DNA of 54,898 bases from an uncultured Pelagibacteraceae bacterium (GTDB lineage: Bacteria > Pseudomonadota > Alphaproteobacteria > Pelagibacterales > Pelagibacteraceae). Below, piece after piece: positions 1-10,023 of this stretch; position 1 is the stretch's first letter, and the number at the start of each line of letters is the position of its first letter. The stretch is from the NCBI GenBank assembly GCA_902588255.1, contig CACIOK010000005.1, positions 1-54,898 on the forward strand, given 5' to 3'. A model generated the notes under the pieces. The model had not been told where the DNA came from, did not search any database, and saw nothing but the letters and a program-made list of their open reading frames with translations. The position numbers and the translations under genes were made by a program.

Positions 1-28
1 TTCTTCTTTTGCTGGAAAAATTTTATGA
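1..28 (+). CDS. 3' tail of an upstream gene (possibly birA), cut by window start
   Basis: The second reading frame reads S-S-F-A-G-K-I-L and then a TGA that overlaps the ATG of the following coaX (ATGA). The same junction style recurs across the window, so this is probably the end of a co-transcribed gene. In many alphaproteobacteria biotin-protein ligase (birA) precedes coaX, but eight residues cannot prove identity; the name is inference from synteny only. Confidence 0.4.
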
Positions 29-780
29 TAATAGTTGGTGATATAGGGAATACTGAAACTAAAATTTGTTTAATTAATTCAAAGAATAAGATCATCAAAA
101 GATTTAATTTAAAATCAAAAAATATAAACTTCAGTTTACTTAAGAAAATCTTTAAAAAGACTAAATATTATAAAACTGATGTAAAAAAATGTTTGTTTTC
201 TAGTGTTGTTCCAAAAACATTTAATACTATAAAATATTATTTTGAAAAATTTTATATCATAAAATGTTTTGAATTAAAAAATCTCCCTTTAAATAAATTA
301 ATTAAAATTAAAGTTAACAAAAAACAAGTTGGATCAGACCGTATTGCTAACGCTTTGGGAGTTTTAAATAAAAATAAAAATTATATAATTTTAGATTTTG
401 GGACAGCAACAACATTTGATGTTTTAATAAACAATGTATATCATGGAGGAGTGATTGCTCCTGGTGTTAATCTTTCTTTGAAAACACTTATAAACAAAGC
501 TAGTTTAATCCCTAATCTTAATTTAAAAAAAACTAATAAGGTAATCGGTCTAAATACAATTTCTGCAGTTAGATCAGGTTTTTTTTGGGGATATAATGGA
601 TTAATTGATAATATTATGGGTTTAATAAAAAAAGAAACAAGAAAATCATTTAAAATAGTAGCTACTGGAGGATTTTCATATTTATTTAAAAATTCATTAA
701 AATCGAATATTAAAATAAATAAAGACATTACCATTAATGGCCTTATAAGAGCTGCAAGTTTAATCAAGCACAAGAAATGA
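25..780 (+). CDS. coaX: Type III pantothenate kinase
   Basis: Phosphorylates pantothenate with ATP, the first step of coenzyme A synthesis, in the cytoplasm. At 251 aa it has the normal CoaX length. Visible family motifs are the N-terminal phosphate-binding GDIGNT (residues 5-10), GSDR near residue 103 and DFGTATTFD near residue 124, which belong to the ASKHA-fold type III enzyme and not to CoaA. The start is the ATG overlapping the upstream stop, and the stop TGA overlaps the ATG of rnj (ATGA at 777-780), so it sits inside a tight operon. The order coaX-rnj-proS-lolC-lolD-dnaE is classical for alphaproteobacteria and supports the call. Confidence 0.95.
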   Translation: MIIVGDIGNTETKICLINSKNKIIKRFNLKSKNINFSLLKKIFKKTKYYKTDVKKCLFSSVVPKTFNTIKYYFEKFYIIKCFELKNLPLNKLIKIKVNKKQVGSDRIANALGVLNKNKNYIILDFGTATTFDVLINNVYHGGVIAPGVNLSLKTLINKASLIPNLNLKKTNKVIGLNTISAVRSGFFWGYNGLIDNIMGLIKKETRKSFKIVATGGFSYLFKNSLKSNIKINKDITINGLIRAASLIKHKK

Positions 781-2429
781 AAGAAGAATTTTTATTTTGC
801 CCCTTGGGCGGCTCTGGTGAAATAGGCATGAATATGAATCTTTTTGCCTATGGAAAGCCTAGTGAACATAAATGGATAATGGTTGATATTGGCGTAACTT
901 TTGCTGATGATAGTTTGCCAGGTATTGACCTCATTTATGCTGATCCAGGTTTTATTGTTGAGAGAAGCGAAAATCTTTTAGGAATAGTTTTAACGCATGC
1001 TCATGAGGATCACATCGGAGCTATTGCACATTTGTGGCCAAAATTAAAATGTAAAATTTTTGCAACTCCTTTTACAGCTTTATTAGTTAAAGAAAAATTT
1101 AAAGAAAAAAATATAGATATAGCAAAAGATTTAAATATAGTTGATCTAAATGGTACTGTAAAACTTGAACCTTTTGAAATTGAATATGTAACTTTAACTC
1201 ATTCAATTTTAGAGCCAAACGGTTTAAGAATTAAAACTCCAAAAGGAACAGTCCTTCATACTGGAGATTGGAAAGTGGATCCAAATCCTTTAATAGGGGG
1301 GAAAATTAATTCTGAAAGATTAAAAGAAATCGGAAAAGAAGGTGTTTTAGCGATGATTTGTGACTCTACAAATGTTTTTAGTGTTGGAAGATCGGGTTCT
1401 GAATTAGATGTTAGAAAAAGTTTGTATAATATAATTAGCAGACTCAAAAAAAGAGTTATTGTAACATCCTTTGCATCAAATGTTGCACGTATGGAAACTG
1501 TTTTTTATTGTGCAGAAAAAACAGGAAGACAGATTGCTCTTGTAGGCAGGTCAATGCATAGAATATATAAAGCAGCTAGACAATGTGGGTACTTAAAAAA
1601 TGTTATAGAGCCTGTTGATGCTAGAGATGCAAAAAATTTTTCGAGGGATAAAATTATTTATTTATGCACTGGTAGCCAAGGTGAACCGATGGGTGCTATG
1701 ATGAGAATCTCGAATGCAATACATCCAGATGTTTTTATTGAAAAAGATGATGCAGTAATATTTTCGTCAAAAATAATCCCTGGGAACGAAAAAAAATTAT
1801 ACAAACTACATAACCAGTTAGTAAAAGATGGGGTTGAAGTAATTTCAGAAGATAGCGAATTTGTTCATGTTTCAGGACATCCAAACAGAGAGGATTTAAA
1901 AGATATGTATAATTGGGTTAAACCAAAATGTGTAATTCCTGTTCATGGTGAACATAGACATATGATTGAGCATATAAATTTTGCAAAAGAGATGCAGGTA
2001 CCTTTTCCAATACAAGTAGAAAATGGCGATATAGTTAAATTAGACAGTAAACCTGAAGTTTATGATAAAGCACCAAGTGGAAGACTTTATCTAGATGGAA
2101 ATGTAAGTGTAGACGAAGACTCTAAATCAATAAAAGATAGAAAAAATTTAAGTAACAATGGATACATGGAAGTAACTATAATGGTAACACCAAAAGGAAA
2201 TATCCACCAAAGGCCAATTTTAACTTTTAAAGGACTTCCGATAATTCATACTGATGAGTTTATAAATGGTTTAGAGGACGAAATTGAAAATACAACAAAA
2301 ACATATTCTTTGAATAGTAAAAAGCAAGAAATCAATCTTATTGACACACTTAAGATAGTTTGTAGAAAATATTCTAAAGAAAAAACAGGAAAAAAACCAT
2401 TTACAAACATTAACTTAGTAAGAATTTAA
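777..2429 (+). CDS. rnj: Ribonuclease J (beta-CASP metallo-beta-lactamase RNase)
   Basis: Predicted RNase J, a zinc-dependent 5'-3' exonuclease/endonuclease for mRNA turnover and rRNA 5' maturation. The 550 aa protein carries the metallo-beta-lactamase motif HAHEDH (about residues 74-79), the later metal-ligand HTGDW region (near 161), a beta-CASP domain in the middle, and the C-terminal VSGHP and PVHGEHRH motifs (about residues 364-400). These are the zinc ligands of an active enzyme. Alphaproteobacteria usually carry a single RNase J downstream of coaX, as here. A 36-nt gap separates it from proS, so there may be a weak break or just a leader. Confidence 0.95.
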   Translation: MKEEFLFCPLGGSGEIGMNMNLFAYGKPSEHKWIMVDIGVTFADDSLPGIDLIYADPGFIVERSENLLGIVLTHAHEDHIGAIAHLWPKLKCKIFATPFTALLVKEKFKEKNIDIAKDLNIVDLNGTVKLEPFEIEYVTLTHSILEPNGLRIKTPKGTVLHTGDWKVDPNPLIGGKINSERLKEIGKEGVLAMICDSTNVFSVGRSGSELDVRKSLYNIISRLKKRVIVTSFASNVARMETVFYCAEKTGRQIALVGRSMHRIYKAARQCGYLKNVIEPVDARDAKNFSRDKIIYLCTGSQGEPMGAMMRISNAIHPDVFIEKDDAVIFSSKIIPGNEKKLYKLHNQLVKDGVEVISEDSEFVHVSGHPNREDLKDMYNWVKPKCVIPVHGEHRHMIEHINFAKEMQVPFPIQVENGDIVKLDSKPEVYDKAPSGRLYLDGNVSVDEDSKSIKDRKNLSNNGYMEVTIMVTPKGNIHQRPILTFKGLPIIHTDEFINGLEDEIENTTKTYSLNSKKQEINLIDTLKIVCRKYSKEKTGKKPFTNINLVRI

Positions 2430-2465
2430 TTGAATATTTCTATTTAAAAAACATAATGAATTATA

Positions 2466-3800
2466 ATGTATTTATCAAAATCATTTATACCAATTTTAAA
2501 AAATAACCCAACAGAAGCTAAGATAAAATCACATAAGTTAATGCTTAGGGTAGGAATGATTAAACAATCTTCCGCTGGCATTTATTCTTGGTTGCCACTT
2601 GGCTTTAAAATAATGAAAAAAATTGAAAAAATTGTAAGAGAAGAACAAAACAAAATTGGAGCGCAAGAAATTTTAATGCCAACAATTCAGTCGAGTGAAA
2701 TTTGGAAAGAAAGTGGTCGTTATGATGATTATGGCGATGAAATGCTCAGAATTAAAGATCGTCAAAATAGAGAAATGTTATATGGACCAACAAATGAAGA
2801 GTTGATAACAGACATATTTAGATCTCACATTAAATCTTATAAATCCCTACCTCAACTTCTCTACCACATTCAGTGGAAATTTAGAGATGAACTTAGACCA
2901 AGATTTGGAATAATGCGTTGCCGAGAATTTTATATGAAAGATGCTTATTCTTTTGATGTGAGTGATGAAGAGGCCTCATATTCTTATAATAAATTTTTTC
3001 TTTCGTACTTAAGAACTTTTAAAAAATTAGAACTCACAGCTATACCAATGGCTGCTGATACTGGTCCTATAGGAGGAAATTTATCTCATGAGTTTATTAT
3101 TTTAGCAGAAACTGGAGAAAGTAAAATTTTTACAGATAAAAGAATTTTTGAAGTTAGTTTCGATGACGCAACACTCGAAAAAAAATCATTAGATAATTTA
3201 AGAAAAAAATATGAGGCTTTTTATGCTGTAACTGATGAAAAATTTAGTAAGGAAAATTTCGAAAAAGAAGTTTTAACAAATAATAGACTTATAACTAAAG
3301 GAATTGAAGTAGGGCATATTTTTTATTTTGGAGATAAATATTCAAAACCTTTAAATGCTGCAGTTGATTTGCCCAATGGTAAAAAAGATTATGTTAAGAT
3401 GGGATCTTATGGTGTTGGAGTATCCAGACTAGTTGGAGCTATAATTGAAGCTAAGTATAATGAGGAAGAAGAAATAATGAAATGGCCTTTAAGTGTTGCT
3501 CCTTACGAGCTAGGAATTATTCCAATGATTACGAAAAATGATACGTCTAATTTAGAAAAAGCAATGAAAATATATAAATTTTTAGAAAGTAAAAAAATTG
3601 ACACAATTATTGATGATACTGATGAGAATTTATCATCAAAAATGAAAAAATTTAATTTAATAGGTGTACCTTTTCAAATTATTATCGGTAAAAAATCTGA
3701 AGGTGATTTATTTGAGTTTAAAGAGATTGGAAAAGAAACTCAAAATTTATCACTTGATCAAATATTTGAATTAATCAATAAACAAAAAGAAAAAATTTGA
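2466..3800 (+). CDS. proS: Prolyl-tRNA synthetase, short alphaproteobacterial form
   Basis: Charges tRNA-Pro with proline. It is a class II aminoacyl-tRNA synthetase: motif 1 follows the N-terminal GMIKQSSAGIYSWLPLG region, motif 2 is in the RDELRPRFGIMRCREF segment (about residues 139-154), and motif 3 is the GSYGVGVSRLVGA segment (about residues 316-328). At 444 aa it is much shorter than the E. coli enzyme (about 570 aa); motif 2 and motif 3 are close together with no room for the editing INS domain. The same architecture is known in alphaproteobacteria, so it is not a truncation. The stop overlaps the TTG start of lolC. Confidence 0.95.
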   Translation: MYLSKSFIPILKNNPTEAKIKSHKLMLRVGMIKQSSAGIYSWLPLGFKIMKKIEKIVREEQNKIGAQEILMPTIQSSEIWKESGRYDDYGDEMLRIKDRQNREMLYGPTNEELITDIFRSHIKSYKSLPQLLYHIQWKFRDELRPRFGIMRCREFYMKDAYSFDVSDEEASYSYNKFFLSYLRTFKKLELTAIPMAADTGPIGGNLSHEFIILAETGESKIFTDKRIFEVSFDDATLEKKSLDNLRKKYEAFYAVTDEKFSKENFEKEVLTNNRLITKGIEVGHIFYFGDKYSKPLNAAVDLPNGKKDYVKMGSYGVGVSRLVGAIIEAKYNEEEEIMKWPLSVAPYELGIIPMITKNDTSNLEKAMKIYKFLESKKIDTIIDDTDENLSSKMKKFNLIGVPFQIIIGKKSEGDLFEFKEIGKETQNLSLDQIFELINKQKEKI

Positions 3801-5029
3801 TTTCTACTTTAGAAAAAGAAATTACCTTTAGATATTTAAAAACCAGAAAAAAAGATGGTTTTTTAAACGTCATTTCAATATTTTCATTTATAGGAATAAG
3901 CTTGGGTGTGGCAGTTTTGATTATAGTTATGTCTGTGATGAATGGCTTTAGAAACGAATTAATTGATAAAATAGTAGGTTTTAACGCTCATGTAACAGTT
4001 GATCCTTATGAAAAGCAAATAGATAGTTCAAAGTTAAATAATGAAAACTTAAAATTAATTTCAAAAGATTTAATTTTTAGTAGCAGTGGAGAAGCTGTTT
4101 TATTAAACAAAGATTTTACCAAAGGTATAGTTTTAAGAGGATATAAAACTAGTGATTTTGCAAAACTTCAAATTATTAGTAATAAAAATTTTGTTGGTGA
4201 TAAGAATAATTTAAAAAAAAATAATATATCAATAGGTAAAGAATTGAGTTTTTCATTAAACTTAAAAATTGGTGATAAAATTTCAGTTATGTCGTCTACA
4301 GGAATCGAAACTGTAATTGGTAATTTGCCTAAACAGCAAACTTTTATTATTAATTCGATTTTTGATAGTGGTTTTTCTGAATTTGATCACAATGTAGCTT
4401 TTATAAATATAAATATTTTAGAGGATTTTTTTGACTTAGATCAAAGTAGTAGAAACTTAGAAATATATTTGAAAAATCCGTCTGACATTGAAAAGAGCAA
4501 AAATATAATTCAGTCTATTTTTAAAGATCAATTTATATATACATGGTCAGATATGAATAGATCTTTATTTTCAGCTTTGAAAGTTGAGAGAAATGTAATG
4601 TTTATAATTTTATCATTAATAATAATAGTTGCAGCTTTTAACATTATTTCAGGTTTAACTATATTGGTTAAAAATAAAACTCGAGAAATTGCAATATTGA
4701 AATCCATAGGTGTATTAAATAAATCAATTACAAAAATTTTTTTTCTAGTAGGTGTTATAATTGGAACATCAGCAACTCTATTTGGAATTATTTTAGGTGT
4801 TGCATTTTCTATGTACATAGAAAAAATTAGAATTTTTTTAAGTACAGTTTTCAATATAACTTTGTTTCCCGAAGAAATTTATTTTTTAAGCAAAATGCCA
4901 ACAGAAATAAATTTCTTTTCTATTTTGATAATATCGATTTGTTCAATACTAGTTACTAGCATAGTTTCTATATTTCCAGCAATTAAAGCATCTAAGTTGG
5001 ATCCAGTTAAATCATTGAAATATGAATAA
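3797..5029 (+). CDS. lolC: Lipoprotein-releasing ABC transporter permease (LolC/E type)
   Basis: Inner-membrane permease of the Lol system, which extracts mature outer-membrane lipoproteins and hands them to LolA. The 410 aa sequence has the family layout: N-terminal cytoplasmic helix ending in KTRKKDGFLNVIS, TM1 (about residues 25-45), a large periplasmic domain (about 50-265), then three TM segments in an FtsX domain (about 270-400). The start is inferred as TTG at 3797 inside TTGA, overlapping the proS stop; no nearer ATG would keep the conserved N-terminus. Only one permease is present, so LolC and LolE are probably one homodimeric protein, as in many alphaproteobacteria. lolD follows with 8 nt overlap. 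Confidence 0.92.
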   Translation: MISTLEKEITFRYLKTRKKDGFLNVISIFSFIGISLGVAVLIIVMSVMNGFRNELIDKIVGFNAHVTVDPYEKQIDSSKLNNENLKLISKDLIFSSSGEAVLLNKDFTKGIVLRGYKTSDFAKLQIISNKNFVGDKNNLKKNNISIGKELSFSLNLKIGDKISVMSSTGIETVIGNLPKQQTFIINSIFDSGFSEFDHNVAFININILEDFFDLDQSSRNLEIYLKNPSDIEKSKNIIQSIFKDQFIYTWSDMNRSLFSALKVERNVMFIILSLIIIVAAFNIISGLTILVKNKTREIAILKSIGVLNKSITKIFFLVGVIIGTSATLFGIILGVAFSMYIEKIRIFLSTVFNITLFPEEIYFLSKMPTEINFFSILIISICSILVTSIVSIFPAIKASKLDPVKSLKYE

Positions 5030-5708
5030 TTTAATTACTCTTAATAAAATATCAAAATCTTTTTTGACAAATAAAAAAATTTTAGTATTAAAAAAAATTA
5101 ATTTTAAATTTAATTTAGGAAAAGTTTATTCAGTTGTTGGACCTTCTGGTTCTGGAAAATCAACTTTATTAAATATTTTATCACTTATTGATAAGCCAAC
5201 TTCAGGATTAATTAAAATTGATAAAGATATAATAAATTTTTCTAATTCTGTAAAAAACGATAAAATTAGAGCCAAAAAAATAGGAATTGTTTATCAACAA
5301 AATAATTTACTTCCAGATTTTACAGCCTTGGAGAACGTTTACCTTGCTAGACTGTCTCTTACAAATAATAAAAAAAAATCCTTAGATGCAGCAAGACAAA
5401 TTATTAAAAAAATGGGTTTATCTGATAGAGTTAATCATTATCCTTCTGAGTTATCTGGTGGCGAAATGCAAAGAATAGCTATTGCAAGAGCTTTAATTAA
5501 TGAACCGCAAATTATTTTAGCAGATGAGCCTACCGGAAGCTTAGATCAGACAACCGCTCAAGAAGTTTTTAATGTTTTATATAAACTAAAAAATTCTAAT
5601 AGGATAATTATTTATGCAACTCATAATAGATATTTTGCTAATAAGGCTGATTGCAAACTGGAAATGATTGATGGTAATATAAGAACTATCAATGCAAGAA
5701 TCAAATAA
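5022..5708 (+). CDS. lolD: Lipoprotein-releasing ABC transporter ATPase
   Basis: ATPase that powers LolC. The 228 aa ABC domain shows Walker [10 protein letters not shown] (about residues 40-48), the signature LSGGEMQR (about 142-149), Walker B IILADEP (about 162-168) and the switch histidine in YATHN. It belongs to the LolD/MacB subfamily by size and by direct coupling to lolC, whose 3' end overlaps by 8 nt. Its own 3' end overlaps dnaE by 17 nt, so lolC-lolD-dnaE are probably translated from one message. Confidence 0.94.
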   Translation: MNNLITLNKISKSFLTNKKILVLKKINFKFNLGKVYSVVGPSGSGKSTLLNILSLIDKPTSGLIKIDKDIINFSNSVKNDKIRAKKIGIVYQQNNLLPDFTALENVYLARLSLTNNKKKSLDAARQIIKKMGLSDRVNHYPSELSGGEMQRIAIARALINEPQIILADEPTGSLDQTTAQEVFNVLYKLKNSNRIIIYATHNRYFANKADCKLEMIDGNIRTINARIK

Positions 5709-8700
5709 TCAAAAGTTTAATCACTTAAAAATCCACACACAATATTCTATATGTGAAGGTGCAGTTAAAATTGATGACTTAAAAGTTTTTTGTAAAGAGA
5801 ATAAAATAAATTCTGTAGGTTTATCAGATACATCTAATTTGTGTGGTTCATTAGAATTTTCAGAAAATATATCTAAAGCTGGATCTCAACCAATAATAGG
5901 AACACAAATTAACTTCTCATATGAAAATACAACAGGTCTTTTACCACTCATAGCAATAAACAAAAGTGGATATAAAAGAATATTAGAAATGTCCTCTCAA
6001 TCATATTTACTGAACAAATCAACATCCGAGCCAAATTTAAATATTTCTGAATTATTAAATAGTTCTGAAGGGATAATAGTTTTTTCAGGTTCTATAAACG
6101 GACTTTTCGGCAAGTTGTTTAATAAAGGAAAACTTGAAGATATTAATAAATTGTACAAAAATTTATCATCTAAATTCGGAGATAAATTTTATTTAGAAAT
6201 TCAAAGACATGGTGATAATAATGAAGTCGAATTTGAAAGAAATAATCTTAAAGAATCTGCTGATTTAAAAATCCCAATAATCGCGACAAATGAAGTATTT
6301 TACATTAATAAGAATATGCATGAAGCACATGATGCATTGATGTGCATAGGTAAAAAATCATACATTAACGATAAAAATCGATTTAAGTATACAAATCAAC
6401 ATTATTTTAAATCCAGTGATGAAATGTCAAATTTATTTTTTGATTTACCAGAAGCATTACAAAATAATTATAATTTACCTTTTAGATGCAACTTCAGGCC
6501 AGAAACCTCAGACCCAGTATTACCCAACATAAGTTCAGAAAAAGGAGGTGATGCTGATGAAATTTTATTAAAAGATTCAGAGGAAGGTTTAAAAGAAAAA
6601 TTTTTAAAAGTATTCAACGTTGAGGAAATTAATTTATCAAAAAGTGATAAATACAAAAAATATAAATCTAGACTCGATCATGAATTAAAAATTATAACTG
6701 AAATGAAATACGCTAGTTATTTTTTAATTGTTTCAGATTATATTAAATGGGCGAAAAAGAACGATATACCAGTTGGACCGGGAAGAGGCTCAGGTGCAGG
6801 ATCACTCGTTGCTTGGTGTTTATCTATAACAGATGTAGATCCAATTAAATTTAATTTGATTTTTGAGAGATTTTTAAATCCCGATAGAATTTCAATGCCT
6901 GATTTTGACATAGATTTTTGTGAAGAAAAAAGAGATTTAGTCTTTAAATACTTAACAACAAAATACAAAAATGGAGTTGCACATATAATTACATTTGGAA
7001 AATTAAAGGCAAGAATGGTGATTAGGGACGTTGGTAGAGTGATAGGTCTGCCTTATGGTTTTGTTGATAGTATTTCTAAAATGATACCTTTTGATCCTTC
7101 AAGACCGCAGAGTTTATCACAATGTATTAACAATGAACCTAGATTACAAAAATTAATTAAAGATGATCCTAGAGTTAAAAAATTAACTGATCTATCCTTA
7201 AAACTTGAGGGATTAAATAGAAACGTTGCTACTCATGCAGCCGGAGTAGTCATTGCTGATAAAAATTTAACTGAGGAAGTTCCGCTATATAAAGATTCCT
7301 CTGCAAATTTGCTTTTACCATCAACACAGTTTGACATGTATTCAGCAGAAAAAGCAGGATTAATTAAATTTGATTTTTTAGGCCTTAAAACATTAACCGT
7401 TATTAATAAAACACAAAAGTTAATAAATAAAAAAGATAAAAATTTTAAAATTGAAAATATTAAATTTGATGATCAAAAAGTTTTTGATCTACTATCAAAA
7501 GGTAACACAGTTGGAATATTTCAACTTGAAAGCGCAGGAATGAGGGAAGCTTTGATGAAAATGAAACCAAATCATTTAGAGGATATTATTGCTCTTGTGG
7601 CATTGTATAGACCTGGACCAATGAGCAATATTCCAACTTATAATGATTGTAAGCACGGAAAACAAAAACCTGATTATCTTCATCCTTATTTAGAAGAAAT
7701 ATTAAAACCAACTTATGGTGTTATAATTTATCAAGAGCAAGTAATGCAAATCGCACAAAAACTATCGGGGTTTTCAGCTGGCCAGGCAGATATTTTAAGA
7801 AAGGCAATGGGTAAAAAGAAAAGAGCAGAATTAGAAAAACAAAAAGAAAAATTTATTGATGGTGCTGTAAATAATGGGATAAAAAAAGATGTAGCTGCAA
7901 GTATATTTTTAAAAATAGAACCATTTGCGGAATATGGTTTCAACAAAAGTCATGCAGCAGCATATGGAATTATTTCATATCAAACAGCTTATTTAAAAAC
8001 ATATTTTCCGAATGAATTTTTTGCCGCATCAATGACTATGGATATTTCAAATCAAAATAAATTAAGTGAATTTTATGAAGAGTTAAAGAGACTTAATATT
8101 AAGATTATAAGACCCGATATAAATAAATGTTTTGCTGATTTTAAATCAGCTAATGATAATTTTTATTATGCACTAGGAGGAATTAAAAATGTAGGTTTTG
8201 AAGCAGTCTCGAATATAGTTCAAGAAAGGGAAAATAACGGTGAGTTTTCTTCTTTAAGTGATTTTCTAAGCAGAGTTAACCCTAAAGATATTAATAAGTT
8301 ACAATTAGAAGGCCTTGTAAAGTCTGGAGCTTTTGACTCTATTAAAAGTTCTAGACAGTCTATTTATGATTCAATACCAAAATTAATTCAAAAATCAAAA
8401 AATATCTTTGATAACAAGATAGCAAATCAAATTGATCTTTTTAGTCCCGAAGAATCAAGCGAAGAAAATTTAATTTTATCTAAAAATGACTGGAATTTCG
8501 AAGAGCGCTTAACAAAAGAATTTGAAGCTGTTGGTTTTTATATTTCTGACCATCCCTTAAACCAATTTAAAGATATATTTAATGATTATAAAATTATCGA
8601 ATTTAATAAATTTAATTCTAACAATGAAGTTAAAGATAGTAACATTGCGGCTACACTCTTAAAAATACAAGAGAGAAAAACTAATAAAGGAAACAGTTAT

Positions 8701-9108
8701 GCAGTAATAAAACTGACAGATTTAACTGGAGTATTTGAGTTGTTTATCTTTTCAGACCTATTAGAACTAAATAGAGATATTTTGGTTGAAGGAAACTCTC
8801 TTTTAATGACTTTATCAAAAAATCTTGCAGATGACAAAAATAGATTTAGAAGAATAAATGTAAAAAAAATTGTATCTTTGAAAGCTTTATTTAATAAACC
8901 TATATCTGAAATAGAATTTGAAATTACAAGGCAAGATCAAATGAAAGAGATTTCAGAACTGGTAAAAGCCGAAGGTAGCACTGATGTAAAAATTAAATTT
9001 AACAATGGTAAAGAAGAATTAATATTTAAGTTAAAAAATAAAAGGTTTGTTGATAGAAAATTAGTTAATATTATCAAAAATCAAGATATTCGAACAACTA
9101 TTCATTAA
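5692..9108 (+). CDS. dnaE: DNA polymerase III alpha subunit
   Basis: Replicative polymerase of the chromosome. At 1138 aa it matches DnaE1. Regions in order: N-terminal PHP domain beginning IHTQYSICEG (about residues 14-23); palm domain with GPGRGSGAGS (about 362-371) and the catalytic aspartates of PDFDIDF (about 403-409); finger/helical region with VALYRPGPM; helix-hairpin-helix region; C-terminal OB fold (about 983-1060, IAATLLKIQERKT). No proofreading exonuclease is present in the chain, as expected for DnaE. The ATG lies inside lolD (17 nt overlap). It is followed by 125 nt of non-coding DNA that holds the rpsB leader. Confidence 0.97.
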   Translation: MQESNNQKFNHLKIHTQYSICEGAVKIDDLKVFCKENKINSVGLSDTSNLCGSLEFSENISKAGSQPIIGTQINFSYENTTGLLPLIAINKSGYKRILEMSSQSYLLNKSTSEPNLNISELLNSSEGIIVFSGSINGLFGKLFNKGKLEDINKLYKNLSSKFGDKFYLEIQRHGDNNEVEFERNNLKESADLKIPIIATNEVFYINKNMHEAHDALMCIGKKSYINDKNRFKYTNQHYFKSSDEMSNLFFDLPEALQNNYNLPFRCNFRPETSDPVLPNISSEKGGDADEILLKDSEEGLKEKFLKVFNVEEINLSKSDKYKKYKSRLDHELKIITEMKYASYFLIVSDYIKWAKKNDIPVGPGRGSGAGSLVAWCLSITDVDPIKFNLIFERFLNPDRISMPDFDIDFCEEKRDLVFKYLTTKYKNGVAHIITFGKLKARMVIRDVGRVIGLPYGFVDSISKMIPFDPSRPQSLSQCINNEPRLQKLIKDDPRVKKLTDLSLKLEGLNRNVATHAAGVVIADKNLTEEVPLYKDSSANLLLPSTQFDMYSAEKAGLIKFDFLGLKTLTVINKTQKLINKKDKNFKIENIKFDDQKVFDLLSKGNTVGIFQLESAGMREALMKMKPNHLEDIIALVALYRPGPMSNIPTYNDCKHGKQKPDYLHPYLEEILKPTYGVIIYQEQVMQIAQKLSGFSAGQADILRKAMGKKKRAELEKQKEKFIDGAVNNGIKKDVAASIFLKIEPFAEYGFNKSHAAAYGIISYQTAYLKTYFPNEFFAASMTMDISNQNKLSEFYEELKRLNIKIIRPDINKCFADFKSANDNFYYALGGIKNVGFEAVSNIVQERENNGEFSSLSDFLSRVNPKDINKLQLEGLVKSGAFDSIKSSRQSIYDSIPKLIQKSKNIFDNKIANQIDLFSPEESSEENLILSKNDWNFEERLTKEFEAVGFYISDHPLNQFKDIFNDYKIIEFNKFNSNNEVKDSNIAATLLKIQERKTNKGNSYAVIKLTDLTGVFELFIFSDLLELNRDILVEGNSLLMTLSKNLADDKNRFRRINVKKIVSLKALFNKPISEIEFEITRQDQMKEISELVKAEGSTDVKIKFNNGKEELIFKLKNKRFVDRKLVNIIKNQDIRTTIH

Positions 9109-9149
9109 AAAACACTTGTTTATTCTTTAAATAATTTGTAAATAACCAT

Positions 9150-9233
9150 CTAAATTAACACGCACACAGCTTGTGGTTTTATACCTCCGGTCCTTAAGTG
9201 GAAATAGTTGTGGTGGCATAACCGGGAAAAAAT
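9150..9233 (+). promoter_or_regulatory. Putative structured 5' leader of rpsB (S2 autoregulatory candidate)
   Basis: The 125 nt upstream of rpsB contain unusually G/C-rich, self-complementary segments for this genome. CCGGT at 9187-9191 can pair with ACCGG at 9221-9225, just before the start codon at 9234. CACA at 9165-9168 can pair with TGTG at 9172-9175 across a three-base loop. The word TTGTGGT occurs twice (9171-9177 and 9209-9215), so the CACA strand has two possible partners. In other proteobacteria S2 represses its own rpsB-tsf leader; that role here is inference. A TTGTTT at 9116-9121 could be a -35 box, but no good -10 follows, so I do not call a promoter. Confidence 0.5.
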
Positions 9234-10022
9234 ATGAAGATACCAAGTTTAACAATACAGCAATTATTAGAAGCAGGAGTCCATTTAGGGCATAAAACAT
9301 TAAGATGGAACCCAAAAATGAAAAAATACATTTTTGGTAAAAGAGATTCAATTCACATTATAGACTTAACTCAAACACTAGAGTTAACTAATGCTGCACT
9401 TGAAAAAGTTTACAATACAATTGCAAGCAATGGTAAAATTTTATTTATCTCAACAAAAAAACAAGCATCTGAAGCGATAGCCGATTTAGCAAAAAGCACA
9501 GATCAATATTTTGTTAATTATAGATGGCTAGGAGGAATGCTAACAAATTGGGGAACTATTTCAAATTCTATAAAAAAACTTCAAAAAATTAACTTAGATT
9601 TAGTATCTGAAAATCGTGGATTTACCAAAAAAGAATTATTAAAAATGAGTGTACTAAGAGATAAATTACAAAGATCGCTAGGCGGTATATCAGAAATGAA
9701 AAAAGTTCCAGATTTAGTATTTGTTATTGATACAAACTACGAATCTTTGGCGATAAAAGAGTCTATAAAATTAGGAATACCAATAATAGCAATTTTAGAT
9801 ACAAATTCTGATCCTGGAGGAATAGATTTTCCTATACCTGGAAATGATGACGCGAGAAGGTCCATTGATTTATATTGTTCATTAATAAAAGAAACAATTG
9901 AAAATGCAAAAAAAGCATCACCTAAAAAGAATGAGGAAAAAGTTGAAAAAAATATTAAAAAGGAAGATGTAAAAAAAGAAAAAGTAACAGAAAAAAAAAG
10001 TCCTAATAAAATTCTAAATTAA
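9234..10022 (+). CDS. rpsB: 30S ribosomal protein S2
   Basis: Small-subunit ribosomal protein S2. The 262 aa protein begins with the conserved segment [19 protein letters not shown] and contains [11 protein letters not shown] and the [18 protein letters not shown] signature, so the S2 fold is complete. From about residue 225 there is a low-complexity Lys/Glu-rich tail, which accounts for the extra length over the core and is common in alphaproteobacteria. It opens a translation-factor block and is followed after one base by tsf. Expression is probably controlled by the leader at 9150-9233. Confidence 0.97.
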   Translation: MKIPSLTIQQLLEAGVHLGHKTLRWNPKMKKYIFGKRDSIHIIDLTQTLELTNAALEKVYNTIASNGKILFISTKKQASEAIADLAKSTDQYFVNYRWLGGMLTNWGTISNSIKKLQKINLDLVSENRGFTKKELLKMSVLRDKLQRSLGGISEMKKVPDLVFVIDTNYESLAIKESIKLGIPIIAILDTNSDPGGIDFPIPGNDDARRSIDLYCSLIKETIENAKKASPKKNEEKVEKNIKKEDVKKEKVTEKKSPNKILN

Positions 10023-10023
10023 T

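Noticed and set aside
3797..3800. Frameshift or missing start at lolC because no ATG is present
   Set aside because: TTG in TTGA overlapping the proS stop gives the expected LolC N-terminus, and alternative starts are common; no frameshift is needed.
2466..3800. Truncated proS (444 aa)
   Set aside because: Short ProS without the editing insert is normal in alphaproteobacteria; class II motifs 1-3 and the C-terminal domain are all present.
9127..9351. Open frame on the minus strand across the rpsB leader and start
   Set aside because: It is antisense to the conserved start of S2 and to the structured leader, shows no family features, and its composition follows from the plus-strand codons.
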